A stretch of 45,492 bases of DNA from a virus, in IMG/VR virus record IMGVR_UViG_3300025093_000038, positions 1-45,492 of that record. The stretch is one strand, 5' to 3'. The position numbers were made by a program, and so were the translations under genes. Positions 24,211 through 33,300 of this stretch are shown here, piece by piece. A model generated the notes under the pieces. It searched no databases. It saw only the letters and a list, made by a program, of their open reading frames with translations, and had not been told where the DNA came from. Each line of letters begins with the position of its first letter. Position 1 is the stretch's first letter.

Positions 24211-24231
24211 TTCCCGCCACCACGGCGGAAG
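24211..24231 (+). terminator. weak hairpin between MuF and scaffold genes
   Basis: TTCCCGCC (24211-24218) faces GGCGGAAG (24224-24231) with one bulge. No U-run. May tune expression of the strongly needed capsid genes that follow. Confidence 0.3.
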
Positions 24232-24283
24232 GCGCCCACGGTCGCGCTCAAGACCGGACGCTGACGAGCTACGGAGCACACAC

Positions 24284-24982
24284 ATGACCAGCAAGCCGAG
24301 CCCCTTCCAGTTCTCTGGCCCGATCACCCTCGACACCCTCGACCAGCTCTTCTCGCACCACCGCAGCCTCACCGGCGGATGGTCGATGGAGGCTGGCGAC
24401 GGTGACGGCGGCGGATCGGGAGACGGCGGGCAGGGCGGTGGCAGCGGGGACAACTACAAGCCCCCGGCCACGCAGGCCGACCTCGACCGGATCGTCCAGC
24501 AGCGAGTGGCGCGAGAGCGCGACAAGTTCGCCGACTACGACGACCTGAAGAGCAAGGCCGACCGCCTCGCCGAGATCGAAGCCGCCAACCAGTCCGAGAA
24601 CGAGAAGGCGGTCCAGGCCGCCCGCGAGGAGGGCGAGAAGACCGCGAGCCAGCGGGCCGACGCCCGCATCGTGCGAGCCGAGGCCAAGGCGGCCGCGGCG
24701 ACCGCGAAGTTCCGAGACCCCGCCGACGCCGTCGCGTTCCTCGACCTCACGAAGGTGAAGGTCGGCGACGACGGCAACGTCGACGAGGCCGCCCTCAAGG
24801 CGGAGCTCGAGGACCTGGCGAAGCGCAAGCCCTACCTCGTCGACGACGGACGTCCGAACCTCAAGCCCGACCACTCCCAGGGTGGCGGCGGCGGGGACGA
24901 CAAGCCCGGGTCGATCAAGCAGGTCATGGCCGCGCGCGCAGCAGCGCGAGCGGAGAAGCAGCCATCCACCTCATCGTCCTAG
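24284..24982 (+). CDS. scaffolding protein
   Basis: 232 aa. Glycine-rich early part (about 38-60), then a long charged coiled coil (about 65-150: DLKSKADRLAEIEAANQSEN; VQAAREEGEKTASQRADARI), and a C-terminal helix with basic end (KQVMAARAAARAEK) of the kind that contacts capsid protein. Location directly before the decoration and major capsid genes fits. ATG 24284. Confidence 0.82.
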   Translation: MTSKPSPFQFSGPITLDTLDQLFSHHRSLTGGWSMEAGDGDGGGSGDGGQGGGSGDNYKPPATQADLDRIVQQRVARERDKFADYDDLKSKADRLAEIEAANQSENEKAVQAAREEGEKTASQRADARIVRAEAKAAAATAKFRDPADAVAFLDLTKVKVGDDGNVDEAALKAELEDLAKRKPYLVDDGRPNLKPDHSQGGGGGDDKPGSIKQVMAARAAARAEKQPSTSSS

Positions 24983-24991
24983 GAGGACTCC

Positions 24992-25357
24992 ATGCCCGGT
25001 CTCAAGACCACGCAGTACGGCACGGGTGACTACTCGGCGCTCCTGAACACCGACGGCCTCGACGAGGCCGTGTCCGGTGTGCTCGACGTCAGCACGTTCA
25101 CCGCAGCCACCCACTTCCCGAACGGGTACTTCCCGTCCATGCTCCCCGTCCGTGTCGACGACCGGGACGTCATCCGCCCCTGGACCGACACCGCCGGCGC
25201 CCGCCTCGGTTTCCTCAAGGGCGACTTCAAGACCGACGGCGTCGAGGACGTCAACTGTGCCGTGATCGTCCGCGGCAACGTCAAGCCCGCGAAGCTGCCG
25301 ATCGCGTTCACCGTCCCCACGACTGCGCCGCAGCCGCAGTTCGCGTTCTGGAGCTGA
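24992..25357 (+). CDS. head decoration protein
   Basis: 121 aa, near lambda gpD (110). ATG 24992 with AGGAGG upstream. HFPNGYFPSMLPVRVDDRDV lies in the N-terminal half, and NCAVIVRGNVKPAKLPIAFT near the end is the beta-rich tract typical of trimeric capsid-stabilising proteins. Followed at once by the major capsid gene. Confidence 0.8.
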   Translation: MPGLKTTQYGTGDYSALLNTDGLDEAVSGVLDVSTFTAATHFPNGYFPSMLPVRVDDRDVIRPWTDTAGARLGFLKGDFKTDGVEDVNCAVIVRGNVKPAKLPIAFTVPTTAPQPQFAFWS

Positions 25358-25362
25358 TCCCC

Positions 25363-26409
25363 ATGCCGCTGTGGACCGACCTCATGACCCCCGTCGAGGC
25401 GACGGGCATCGCCCGCGACGAGCAGTACGTCATCGAGCAGCGACGGGGCGGCACGCTCGCCCGGTTCCTGCCGAACGTCTCGGTGGACTCCGACCACGTG
25501 AAGTTCTACCCGTCCAGCACGGGTCTCGTGGACGCCGCCCGCTACCGCTCCTTCAACGCCCCGCCCGAGATCGGCAAGGGGCAGGGCGTCAAGGCCAGCA
25601 CGATCGACCTCCCGTCGATCGCGCGGAACGAGCCCATCGACGAGCTCACCCAGAAGGAGCTGTCGCGTCTCTCCGACGACCGGGTCCGCAAGAGCATCGA
25701 GGCCGCGATCAAGCGCGACGTCGAGGCCATCTCGATGCGGCAGGAGCTGTCGCGCGGCTCCGCGATCCACGCCGGTGCGCTCGTCGTCGACCAGGACAAC
25801 TTCTGGATCAACGACATCTTCGGCCGTGACGCCGCGCTCTCGGTGGTCGCGGGCACCGGGAACTGGTGGAACGACCCCGCCGTCGACCGCCTCGTCCAGG
25901 CCAGCCTCTGGCAGGACGTGTACGCCGGCCTCAACAACGGCGCCAACCCCGGCGTCATGCTGTTCGGCAGCCGTGCGGCGTACAACGCGTACGCGGCCGG
26001 CAACCAGTTCAAGACCATCGTCGGGACGGCCACCCGGCCGCCGCTGCAGGCGGAGGTCACGGCGTACTCCAACGCCGCGGGCCTGCCCCCGGTCGAGATC
26101 TACGACCGGTCCGTCTCGCTCGAGGGGACGCTCACGAAGGTCCTCAACCCGAAGTTCGTCTACTTCCTGCCCGAGCCGGTGGCGGTCGACGACGAGAACG
26201 GGTCCCTGCTCGGGGCGACCTACTGGGGCCGCACGGTCTCGGCCGGGTTCGAGTCGTGGGGCATCGAGCCCGACGAGCAGCCGGGCATCGTGTGCGGTGT
26301 CTTCCGCGAGGAGAAGGTCGGGTCCTCGATCGAGGTCCAGGGCGACTCCATCGGTGAGCCCGTCCTCGCGAACCCGAACGCCTCGATGGCCATCCAGGTC
26401 CTGCCGTGA
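25363..26409 (+). CDS. major capsid protein
   Basis: 348 aa, close to lambda gpE (341). It has features of the gpE-like HK97-fold family: central DVEAISMRQELSRGSAIHAG, NPGVMLFGSRAAYNAYAAGN in the A-domain, and a C-terminal tract with SAGFESWGIEPDEQPGIVCG leading to ASMAIQVLP. Strong codon bias fits high expression. Confidence 0.9.
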   Translation: MPLWTDLMTPVEATGIARDEQYVIEQRRGGTLARFLPNVSVDSDHVKFYPSSTGLVDAARYRSFNAPPEIGKGQGVKASTIDLPSIARNEPIDELTQKELSRLSDDRVRKSIEAAIKRDVEAISMRQELSRGSAIHAGALVVDQDNFWINDIFGRDAALSVVAGTGNWWNDPAVDRLVQASLWQDVYAGLNNGANPGVMLFGSRAAYNAYAAGNQFKTIVGTATRPPLQAEVTAYSNAAGLPPVEIYDRSVSLEGTLTKVLNPKFVYFLPEPVAVDDENGSLLGATYWGRTVSAGFESWGIEPDEQPGIVCGVFREEKVGSSIEVQGDSIGEPVLANPNASMAIQVLP

Positions 26410-26702
26410 GCGGGGTCATGAAGGCCACCATCGTCGTGGCCCACCCCGACACGGGGGTGGCCGCGGCGCTGGTGAAGGGCACCGAGGTACCCGGCTGGGC
26501 CGACAAGCTCGTCCACCCCGACGACATCGAGGGCGGCGAGCCGGCTCCCAAGGAGCCGTCCGGCGAGCCGCCGCGCGCCGGCGGCGGGTCCGGGCTCGAC
26601 GTCTGGAAGGCCCACGCCGAGTCCCTCGGCCTCGTGGTCCCCGACGACGCGAAGCGCGACGACGTGATCGCGCTCGTCGACCAGCACAACAGCAGCAACT
26701 GA
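26406..26702 (+). CDS. small protein with C-terminal SAP/HeH-like motif, 98 aa
   Basis: GTG 26406 overlaps the capsid stop. Beta-rich first half (MKATIVVAHPDTGVAAALVK) and a PG-rich linker. The final 35 residues (LDVWKAHAESLGLVVPDDAK; RDDVIALVDQHN) resemble SAP/HeH DNA-binding helices. A near copy of this tail occurs in the gene at 28378. Possible head-DNA or connector accessory protein. Confidence 0.7.
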   Translation: MSGVMKATIVVAHPDTGVAAALVKGTEVPGWADKLVHPDDIEGGEPAPKEPSGEPPRAGGGSGLDVWKAHAESLGLVVPDDAKRDDVIALVDQHNSSN

Positions 26703-26717
26703 GGAGGTGGGGCGGTC

Positions 26718-27110
26718 ATGGCAGTGACTCCCGCAGACGTGGCAGCCACCCTTGGCCGCCCCGCCCCCGCAGACGGATCCGCCGAGTTCGTGCAGTGGAC
26801 CATGTGGATCGGCGACGTACGCCGCAAGATCAAGAACCGGCTCGGGGACCTGGCCGCCCTCGACCAGGACACCCTCGACTACGTGGTGCGCGAGACCATC
26901 GCGTCCAGGGTCGAGAAGTCCCGGGCGTCCTCGACCACCGTCACCGTCGACGACGGCACCGTCACCCACCGCTACGAGACCGACAGCGGCGCGGCCGCGC
27001 TCGACGACGACTGGTGGGGATGGGCCGAGCTCACCCCGAAGGTCGACACCGACGCCCTCTCCACCCGCCCCGGGTTTGCCCCCGACCAGGACTGGGGCTG
27101 GCGGTGCTGA
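26718..27110 (+). CDS. head-tail connector (adaptor) protein
   Basis: 130 aa. ATG 26718 with GAGGAGG upstream. Helical connector style: EFVQWTMWIGDVRRKIKNRL then LAALDQDTLDYVVRETIASR (about 24-66), followed by a small beta part ending DDDWWGWAELTP. Position directly after capsid genes matches gp6/gp15-type adaptors under the portal. Confidence 0.8.
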   Translation: MAVTPADVAATLGRPAPADGSAEFVQWTMWIGDVRRKIKNRLGDLAALDQDTLDYVVRETIASRVEKSRASSTTVTVDDGTVTHRYETDSGAAALDDDWWGWAELTPKVDTDALSTRPGFAPDQDWGWRC

Positions 27111-27523
27111 ACTACGGCGCCGACCTCGACGCCGGCCTAGCCGAGCTCCGCGGCTACGCGCTGCAGCGGATGAAGTCGCGAGTCACCATCCGGCGCCGCG
27201 CCGGCAAGACCACAACCTCGGCCGGCGTCGAAGTCCCGAACTGGGTGACGGTCGCCGTGGACGTGCCGTTCCGATCCGACGGCACCAGCTCGTCCAGCGG
27301 CGGTTCGACCGGCGCCCGGATCGGTGGGGTCACCTTCGAGGAAGCCATCGCCGTCGGCCACCTCCCCCACGACTACACCGACCTCCACGACGGCGACCTG
27401 CTCGAGTGCACGTCGGGCGAGTGGGCCGGCTCGGTGTGGCGGGTCATCAAGGCCATCCGCGCCGACCAGAAGACCGCCCGCCGCCTCCCGCTCGCCGACG
27501 AGGCCCGCCCCAAGGAGTGGTGA
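27104..27523 (+). CDS. head-tail stopper-like protein (DUF6093-like)
   Basis: 139 aa; GTG 27104 overlaps the adaptor stop. Opens with a helix (DAGLAELRGYALQRMKSRVT) then beta strands with RSDGTSSSSGGSTGARIG and ends LECTSGEWAGSVWRVIKAIR. Resembles small actinophage connector proteins that close the head-tail channel. Confidence 0.75.
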   Translation: MLNYGADLDAGLAELRGYALQRMKSRVTIRRRAGKTTTSAGVEVPNWVTVAVDVPFRSDGTSSSSGGSTGARIGGVTFEEAIAVGHLPHDYTDLHDGDLLECTSGEWAGSVWRVIKAIRADQKTARRLPLADEARPKEW

Positions 27524-27921
27524 TGACCCGAGTCGAGTTCAGCGGCATCACCAACCTCGCGAACGACATGACCCGCATCCCCGTCCTCGCGAAGACGCGG
27601 ATGGTGAAGATCGTGCGGGAGCAGATCAAGCACGGCGAGCGCCTCGCCCGCCTCAACGCGCAGAAGACGTCCGGCAGCCGCGGCAAGCGCTTCCCCCGGG
27701 CGATGTCGTCGGAGATGCACGCCGGCGGCGGACTGTTCGGCAACAGCATCTCCGGGGAGTACGGCCCCGACCGGAACAAGCCCCAGGGCGGCATGGCGTT
27801 CGAGGACGGGCCCGGCCCCCAGACACGGCCGCACCGTGCCGTCGGGAAGACCATCCCGCTGATCCGCAACGAGCTGTCGCGGAAGACCGCCCGGATGATC
27901 GACGGGCTGTACTGGCCGTGA
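27523..27921 (+). CDS. HK97 gp10-like neck protein
   Basis: 132 aa. ATG 27523. A positively charged helix (IPVLAKTRMVKIVREQIKHG), then GLFGNSISGEYGPDRNKPQG and GPGPQTRPHRAVGKTIPLIR near the end (the P-x-R-P-H motif common to gp10-like proteins). Acts at the head-tail joining interface. Confidence 0.8.
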   Translation: MTRVEFSGITNLANDMTRIPVLAKTRMVKIVREQIKHGERLARLNAQKTSGSRGKRFPRAMSSEMHAGGGLFGNSISGEYGPDRNKPQGGMAFEDGPGPQTRPHRAVGKTIPLIRNELSRKTARMIDGLYWP

Positions 27922-28328
27922 CGCAGGCCATCTCCCGCGCGCTGATCGTCGCCGACGTGACGGCTCGCCTCCTCGCAGAGGACGTGCAGGCGCTCCGCCT
28001 GGACGAGATCAAGGACCTCGCCGACAGCGGCTCCGGGCTCCCCGACATGTACGTCGAGGTGCACCTCGAGGTCGAGGGGAACGGCGCCACGCTGAACGAC
28101 GGCACCAGCGACCTCACGTCGTGGGTGCTGGTCCTCGTCGCCTGCGGCAAGACCGTCGCGAACGCCGAGCTGCTCCTCGACCGTGCCGCTGCCGCTCTCT
28201 ACGGGGAGCGGATCTCCCGCGCGGACGGTGAGGTGTCGACGCCGATGCAGCGTCAGCCCGGCGACTCCCCCGACCAGGAGCGAGCCGGCTACTACGCCGC
28301 GTCCGACGAGTACACGTTCACCTTCTGA
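27918..28328 (+). CDS. tail terminator protein
   Basis: 136 aa; GTG 27918. Helical start then beta sheet (MYVEVHLEVEGNGATLNDGT) and LTSWVLVLVACGKTVANAEL. The length and order match tail terminators that cap the tail tube before head attachment. It is followed by a short spacer and a small paralogous gene. Confidence 0.75.
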   Translation: MTQAISRALIVADVTARLLAEDVQALRLDEIKDLADSGSGLPDMYVEVHLEVEGNGATLNDGTSDLTSWVLVLVACGKTVANAELLLDRAAAALYGERISRADGEVSTPMQRQPGDSPDQERAGYYAASDEYTFTF

Positions 28329-28377
28329 GCCCGGTCCCACCCTGCACACCACCAGCCCGCACACGGGAGGAACACCC

Positions 28378-28722
28378 ATGCCCACACCCGACTACGTCCG
28401 CGTGAAGCAGGCCGAGACCGGCCACCAGCTGTCCGTGCCGCGACGCCACTTCGAGCGCGCCGCCGAGGGCGCCTACGAGCTCCTCGACAAGCCCGCCACC
28501 GACGCCGGCGGGCAGCCGCTGCCGCCGAAGTACAACATCACGCCCCGCCCCAAGACCGACGCCGGCGACGGCGACGGAGTGACGGAGCCGCCCCGCTCGG
28601 GCGCCGGCTCCGGCGTCGAGGCGTGGCGGACCCACGCCACCGGCCTCGGCATCGACGTGCCCGAGGGCGCGACCCGCGACGACGTGATCGCGCTCGTCGA
28701 CAACACCCCGAAGGGACTCTGA
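28378..28722 (+). CDS. small protein sharing SAP/HeH-like tail with 26406 gene, 114 aa
   Basis: ATG 28378 with GGGAGG ahead. N-terminal half (VRVKQAETGHQLSVPRRHFE) resembles phage accessory proteins encoded near tail genes. The C-terminal motif VEAWRTHATGLGIDVPEGAT then RDDVIALVDN nearly copies that at 26406, including a 27-base identical DNA tract. Likely a shared DNA-binding or assembly module. Confidence 0.7.
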   Translation: MPTPDYVRVKQAETGHQLSVPRRHFERAAEGAYELLDKPATDAGGQPLPPKYNITPRPKTDAGDGDGVTEPPRSGAGSGVEAWRTHATGLGIDVPEGATRDDVIALVDNTPKGL

Positions 28723-28725
28723 CCG

Positions 28726-29262
28726 ATGGTTCTCCCCGTCCGTTTCGCGCAGAAGCGCGCGTTCGGCAACGACTCGTGGGGCTTCGCGCCCGTCGTCGCC
28801 GACCTCCAGCTGCCCACCATCACCGAGCTCGAGGCCATCTCGGGCATCAACCTCTCCTGCGGCGTCTTCGGCGACCAGGAGGGCTTCACCGGCACCACCG
28901 AGAAGATCTCGCTGCCGCGGATGGCGTGCGACACCGACCAGTTCGAGGTCAACGGCACCACGTCGTTCGCGATGGCCGACCTGATGGTGCTGTTCGACCC
29001 GCAGGCCGCCGAGGGCGCGCCCGGCAAGAAGGCGTGGGAGACGCTCGAGGACATGATCGAGGGCGTCCTGTGGCGCCGTCAGGGCGTGCCCGCGAAGACC
29101 GACCTCGAGGTCGGTCAGTTCATCGACCTCGTGCCCGTGCAGCTCGGCACGAAGATCCCGTCCAAGACGTCCACCGGCGCCGACGGCGTCTACGCGTTCA
29201 TGCAGCCCGCGTCGATCGTCGGCCCCCCCGCGTGGAACGTGCCGCTCCTCGACGCTGCCTGA
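28726..29262 (+). CDS. major tail protein
   Basis: 178 aa. ATG 28726. Beta-rich: APVVADLQLPTITELEAISG; DTDQFEVNGTTSFAMADLMV; FIDLVPVQLGTKIPSKTSTG. Size and position between tail terminator and tail chaperones identify the tube subunit. A hairpin follows its stop. Confidence 0.85.
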   Translation: MVLPVRFAQKRAFGNDSWGFAPVVADLQLPTITELEAISGINLSCGVFGDQEGFTGTTEKISLPRMACDTDQFEVNGTTSFAMADLMVLFDPQAAEGAPGKKAWETLEDMIEGVLWRRQGVPAKTDLEVGQFIDLVPVQLGTKIPSKTSTGADGVYAFMQPASIVGPPAWNVPLLDAA

Positions 29263-29273
29263 CCCCCTGACGG

Positions 29274-29308
29274 CCCGCCGCCGGCTTCGCCGGGAGGTCG
29301 GCGGCGGG
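29274..29308 (+). terminator. hairpin after major tail protein gene
   Basis: CCCGCCGCC (29274-29282) pairs with GGCGGCGGG (29300-29308). An alternative inner stem CCGGC/GCCGG (29281-29285 / 29289-29293) could form instead. No strong U-run. Likely limits read-through from the abundant tail-tube gene into the chaperones. Confidence 0.5.
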
Positions 29309-29339
29309 TCTTCCATCCCGGTATCCCGGCAGGAGAGTC

Positions 29340-29858
29340 ATGACCGAGAAGCGCAAGCCCCGCAGTGACGACGTTCCGCTGTTCGACCCCGACGACTGGG
29401 CGGTCCTCAACGACCTGCGGCGGGCGCTGCAGCAGGCCGAGGAGCAGGCGGCCAACGCGGAGGCCCTGAAGTCCACCACGATCGGTGACCTGCCCGACGT
29501 CGACGGCGCCCGCGCCGCCTACGACGAGGCCCTCGATGCTGCGATCGAGCGGGCCGAGACCGTGACCCTCGAGGACATCGGGTTCGGGCGGTGGACCGAC
29601 CTCGTCGCGAAGCACCCGCCCCGCCCCGGCCACGAGGGAGACCGGGAGAACGGCTACAACGTGCTCACGTTCCCCCGCGCCCTCCTCGGCTTCAACGACG
29701 GGAAGCGGCGCACCATCGCCGCGCCGCTGTTCGGCAGCGACGAGGAGCGCGCCGACTACGTCGAGGACCTCAACGCCGCCGACGCCGAGGCGCTGTTCTT
29801 CAAGGCGATGCAGCTGAACCGGATGCAGGCCGCCGACCCTTTCGCCGTGGCGCGCTAG
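29340..29858 (+). CDS. tail assembly chaperone, short product (gpG-like)
   Basis: 172 aa; ATG 29340 with AGGAG upstream. Mostly helical (DDWAVLNDLRRALQQAEEQA; GARAAYDEALDAAIERAET). The stop is at 29856-29858. Just before it, frame-0 codons read C CCT TTC, an XXXYYYZ slippery site (29837-29843). This allows the longer fusion product described next, the standard chaperone arrangement upstream of the tape measure gene. Confidence 0.85.
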   Translation: MTEKRKPRSDDVPLFDPDDWAVLNDLRRALQQAEEQAANAEALKSTTIGDLPDVDGARAAYDEALDAAIERAETVTLEDIGFGRWTDLVAKHPPRPGHEGDRENGYNVLTFPRALLGFNDGKRRTIAAPLFGSDEERADYVEDLNAADAEALFFKAMQLNRMQAADPFAVAR

Positions 29859-30316
29859 AGCGGTTCCCCGCCACCATCGGCCGAGACCTCGAGATCAGCG
29901 AGGCGCTCGGCCTGACGCGGGAGCAGCTGTACGACCTCCCCGACGACGAGCTCGAATGGCGCCGAGCTGCGTGGGAGGCGAAGAGGACGTCGTGTCCCCA
30001 GTGCGGGGGGCCGGCCGGTCGGTGTGCGGACTCGGAGAAGGACTGGTTTCCGCAGCGGACCGTCTGCTACGCGACGAGGGAACAGCAGGTCGCTGAGCGG
30101 CTCTACGAGCTGCTCCACAAGAAGCGGCCCTACCACGACGGCACCGAGACGTCGTGGGCGGAGAAGGCGTCGATCGCGCACCCGTTCCACTACCACGACG
30201 GCACCCGCATCTGGGTGGCCGAGACCGACGTGAACCCCGACGACGACTTCCTCACTCCCCCCGACCCGTTCGGGCTACTCAACGCAGGAGGTCCCGACGA
30301 TGGCAGTGCGTCGTGA
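29340..30316 (+). CDS. tail assembly chaperone, frameshifted long product (gpGT-like)
   Basis: Ribosomes slipping -1 at CCCTTTC (29837-29843) continue in the overlapping frame to 30316, giving about 325 aa. Continuity is clean: ADPF then RRGALERFPATIGRDLEI. The extension holds a helical region (GLTREQLYDLPDDELEWRRA) and an unusual CPQCGGPAGRC...CYAT cysteine cluster (about residues 215-240). It overlaps the tape measure start by 17 bases. Coordinates span both frames with the shift at 29843. Confidence 0.8.
29837..29843 (+). promoter_or_regulatory. programmed -1 ribosomal frameshift site
   Basis: CCCTTTC fits X XXY YYZ in the frame of the short chaperone (C CCT TTC). Fifteen bases later comes the zero-frame stop TAG (29856-29858). 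The -1 frame is open to 30316. Confidence 0.8.
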
Positions 30317-33300
30317 GAAGGTCATCGTCGAGCTCGAGGACCGGTTCAGTCCGACCGCCGCGACGATGGCGGGGAACGCGCAGCTGCTTGAGCGACGTCT
30401 GCAGGAGCTGTCTCGGGCGTCCGACCAGCACACGACGTCGGCGACGAACCACGCCAACGCCCTCAACGGGCAGAACACGGCGCTGGGCAACCAGACGACC
30501 ACCCTGACCGCGTTGACGTCGGCGACCGACAACCACGCCACGTCGGTGAACAACCTCAACACGGTCTTCGGGAACAGCCAGAACCACGCGAGCATCCTCG
30601 GCGGCAACGGTCCCGGGTCGCTCAACAGCGTGGGCAACGGGGCCAACAACATCGGCCGCCAGTTCGACCGGGCATCGGGGCGCGTGGGGCTCCTCGTGGA
30701 CGCGCTGATCGGGATCGGTCCCGCGGCCATCCCGATCGGCGCGGTCGCCGCACCGGCCGTGTCCGGGCTCGCGGGGATGCTGGGCATCGCCGTGGCCGCG
30801 GCCGGGACTCTGGTGCTGGCGTTCCAGGGCGTTGGGGACGCCGTGTCGGCCGTGAACGCGGCCCGTCTCGACCCGACCGTCGACAACCTGGTGAAGGCGA
30901 ACGAGGCGATCGCCAACCTTGGTCCCGAGGCGACCCAGTTCGTCGGGGTCCTCTCGTCGATGCGCGCCGAGTGGGCCGGCCTGCAGCGCGCGGCGGCTGG
31001 TGGGTTCTTCCCTCAGGTCACCAAGGAGCTCGACGAGATGGGTCCGCTGCTCGAGCGGACCGAGACTCTGCTGTATGCCATCGGCCAGGCCGCCGGCGTC
31101 GAGGTCGCGAACGGCATCGACTCCCTCAACGGGGACCGGTGGGAGGACTTCTTCGAGTTCCTCGGTCGTGAGGCCGCTCCGACGCTGCGTGACATCGCCG
31201 CCACCACCGGCAGCGTCGCCCACGGGCTCGCCGAGATGTGGATGGCGTTCCAGCCCCTCAACCGCGACTTCGGCGACTGGCTCGTGCAGCAGGCCGCCGA
31301 CTTCGACGACTGGGCCGCTGCTCTCGAGGACAACCAGGGCTTTCAGGACTTCGTCGACTACATCCGCGACAACGGACCCCGCGTCGCCGAGACCTTCGGC
31401 GCCATCGGCGGGGCGATCCTCGACATCGTTCAGGCAGCGGCTCCGCTCGGCGGGCCGGTCCTGCAGATCCTCGAGACCCTCGCCGACGTGGTCGGGGCTC
31501 TCGCCGACTCCGACTTCGGTGGGCCGCTGATCGCCGGTCTGGCCGCGATGACGCTGTTCCGTCGCGGCGCGCAGGCCACCAGTGCCCTGATGGGATCGGC
31601 GTTCGTTGGATCGATCCGCCAGACCGCGTCCGGGGTCCGCACCCTCGGCGCGGACTGGCGCACGGCCACCGCTTTCGGTGCGACCACGACCGCGCAGATC
31701 ACCGCGCAGCAGACCGCTGCCGCCCGTCTCCGCCAGACCCTCGGCGGCCTAGGCAAGGGCGCCGCCATCATGGGTGGCCTCGGGATCGCGGCCGCCGGCG
31801 CCGCCAACGGGATCAGCCTCACCAACACGATGAGCCTCGGCCTCATGGGCCTCATCGCCGGCCCGTGGGGTGCGGCCGTCGGTCTCGGTGTCGGTGCACT
31901 CATGGACTTCTCGGCGGCCTCCGACGCGGCCGGGGAGTCGCAGCTGCAGGCGTCCGACATGGTCGAGGCGTTCCGCTCCACCCTCGACAAGCAGTCCGCG
32001 GCCCTGACCGACGCCACTCGCGATCAGGTGGCGTTCGCGCTGGCGCAGGCCGACATGGGCGACTACGCCGAGACCCTCGGGCTGTCGATGTCCGACCTCA
32101 CCGACCTGGTGATGGCCAGCGACAGTGCGTGGCAGTCCTGGTACCAGACGAACGGCGCCGTCAGCTACGACGCTCCCCAGGAAGAGGTCGACGCCCTCGC
32201 CCGGTTCCTCGACGGCATGGGCGAGGTCCGTGGCGCCCTCAGTACCGCTCGCCAGCAGCAGGAAGACGTCGCTGCAGCCACCGAGGAGTCGACCGAGGCG
32301 TACAACCTCTCCGCCGACGCCCTCGACCGGCTCGCGACGTCGTTCGCGGCGTGGAGCGACCTGCTGTCCGGCCGTGACGCGCTCGTCGCGTTCGAGAAGT
32401 CGATGGCCGACCTCAACACCACCCTCGCCGACGGCGGCCTGAACCTCGACCGCAGCACCGAGGCGGGGCTCGCGAACTACGAGGCCCTCACCGCGGCCAG
32501 CCAGGCGACCATGGCGTGGGTCGACACCCTCCCGGCTCCGGAGAAGGCCGCGGGGATCCGGTACGCCCGCGACCAGATCATGGACATGCTCACGGCGATG
32601 GGCGCCACCGAGGTGGAGGCCGACGCGTGGGCGAACTCCGTCGGGTTGTCCGCCCAGCGGGTCGAGGACACCGTCAACGCGTCCAGCGAGGCCGTGTCCG
32701 GGCTCTTCGACGCGTTCGCCGCCCTCCCGGGCGACGTGCAGACCGACATCCGCGCCAACGGCATCCCCCAGACGGCCGAGGCCGTCGACGCGCTGCGGGT
32801 GAAGTACAACCTGACCCCGTCCGAGGTCGACACCCTGATGCGTCTGCAGTCGGGGGCGGCGGAGGCTGGGATCAGCCGCTACAGCGGGCTGATCAACGCG
32901 CTCCCGAACGAGAAGCGGGTCACGATCCGCACGGTCTACAAGACCGAGGGTCGGCCGGCGCCGGGCGTGAACATGCAGATCGCGAAGGCCGACGGCGGGA
33001 TCCTCTCGTCGGTCGGTCCCGGTCGGGCGGTCATCGCCTACGCCAGCGGCGGCCTCGACATCGCCAACGGTCACCTGCCGGAGCTCACGAAGCCCGGCAC
33101 CCCGATGCGCATGTGGTCGGAGCCGGAGACGCAGGGCGAGGCATACATCCCGCTCGCCAACGACTGGCGGCGTCCGCGGGCGATCTCGACGCTCCTGCAG
33201 ACGGCGGCGCTCCTCGGGGTGCAGCAGTTCGCTGGCGGCGGGATCCGCGAGGACACGTCCAGCTACTACGGGCGCACCCAGTCCGCCTACGCCGCGCCGG

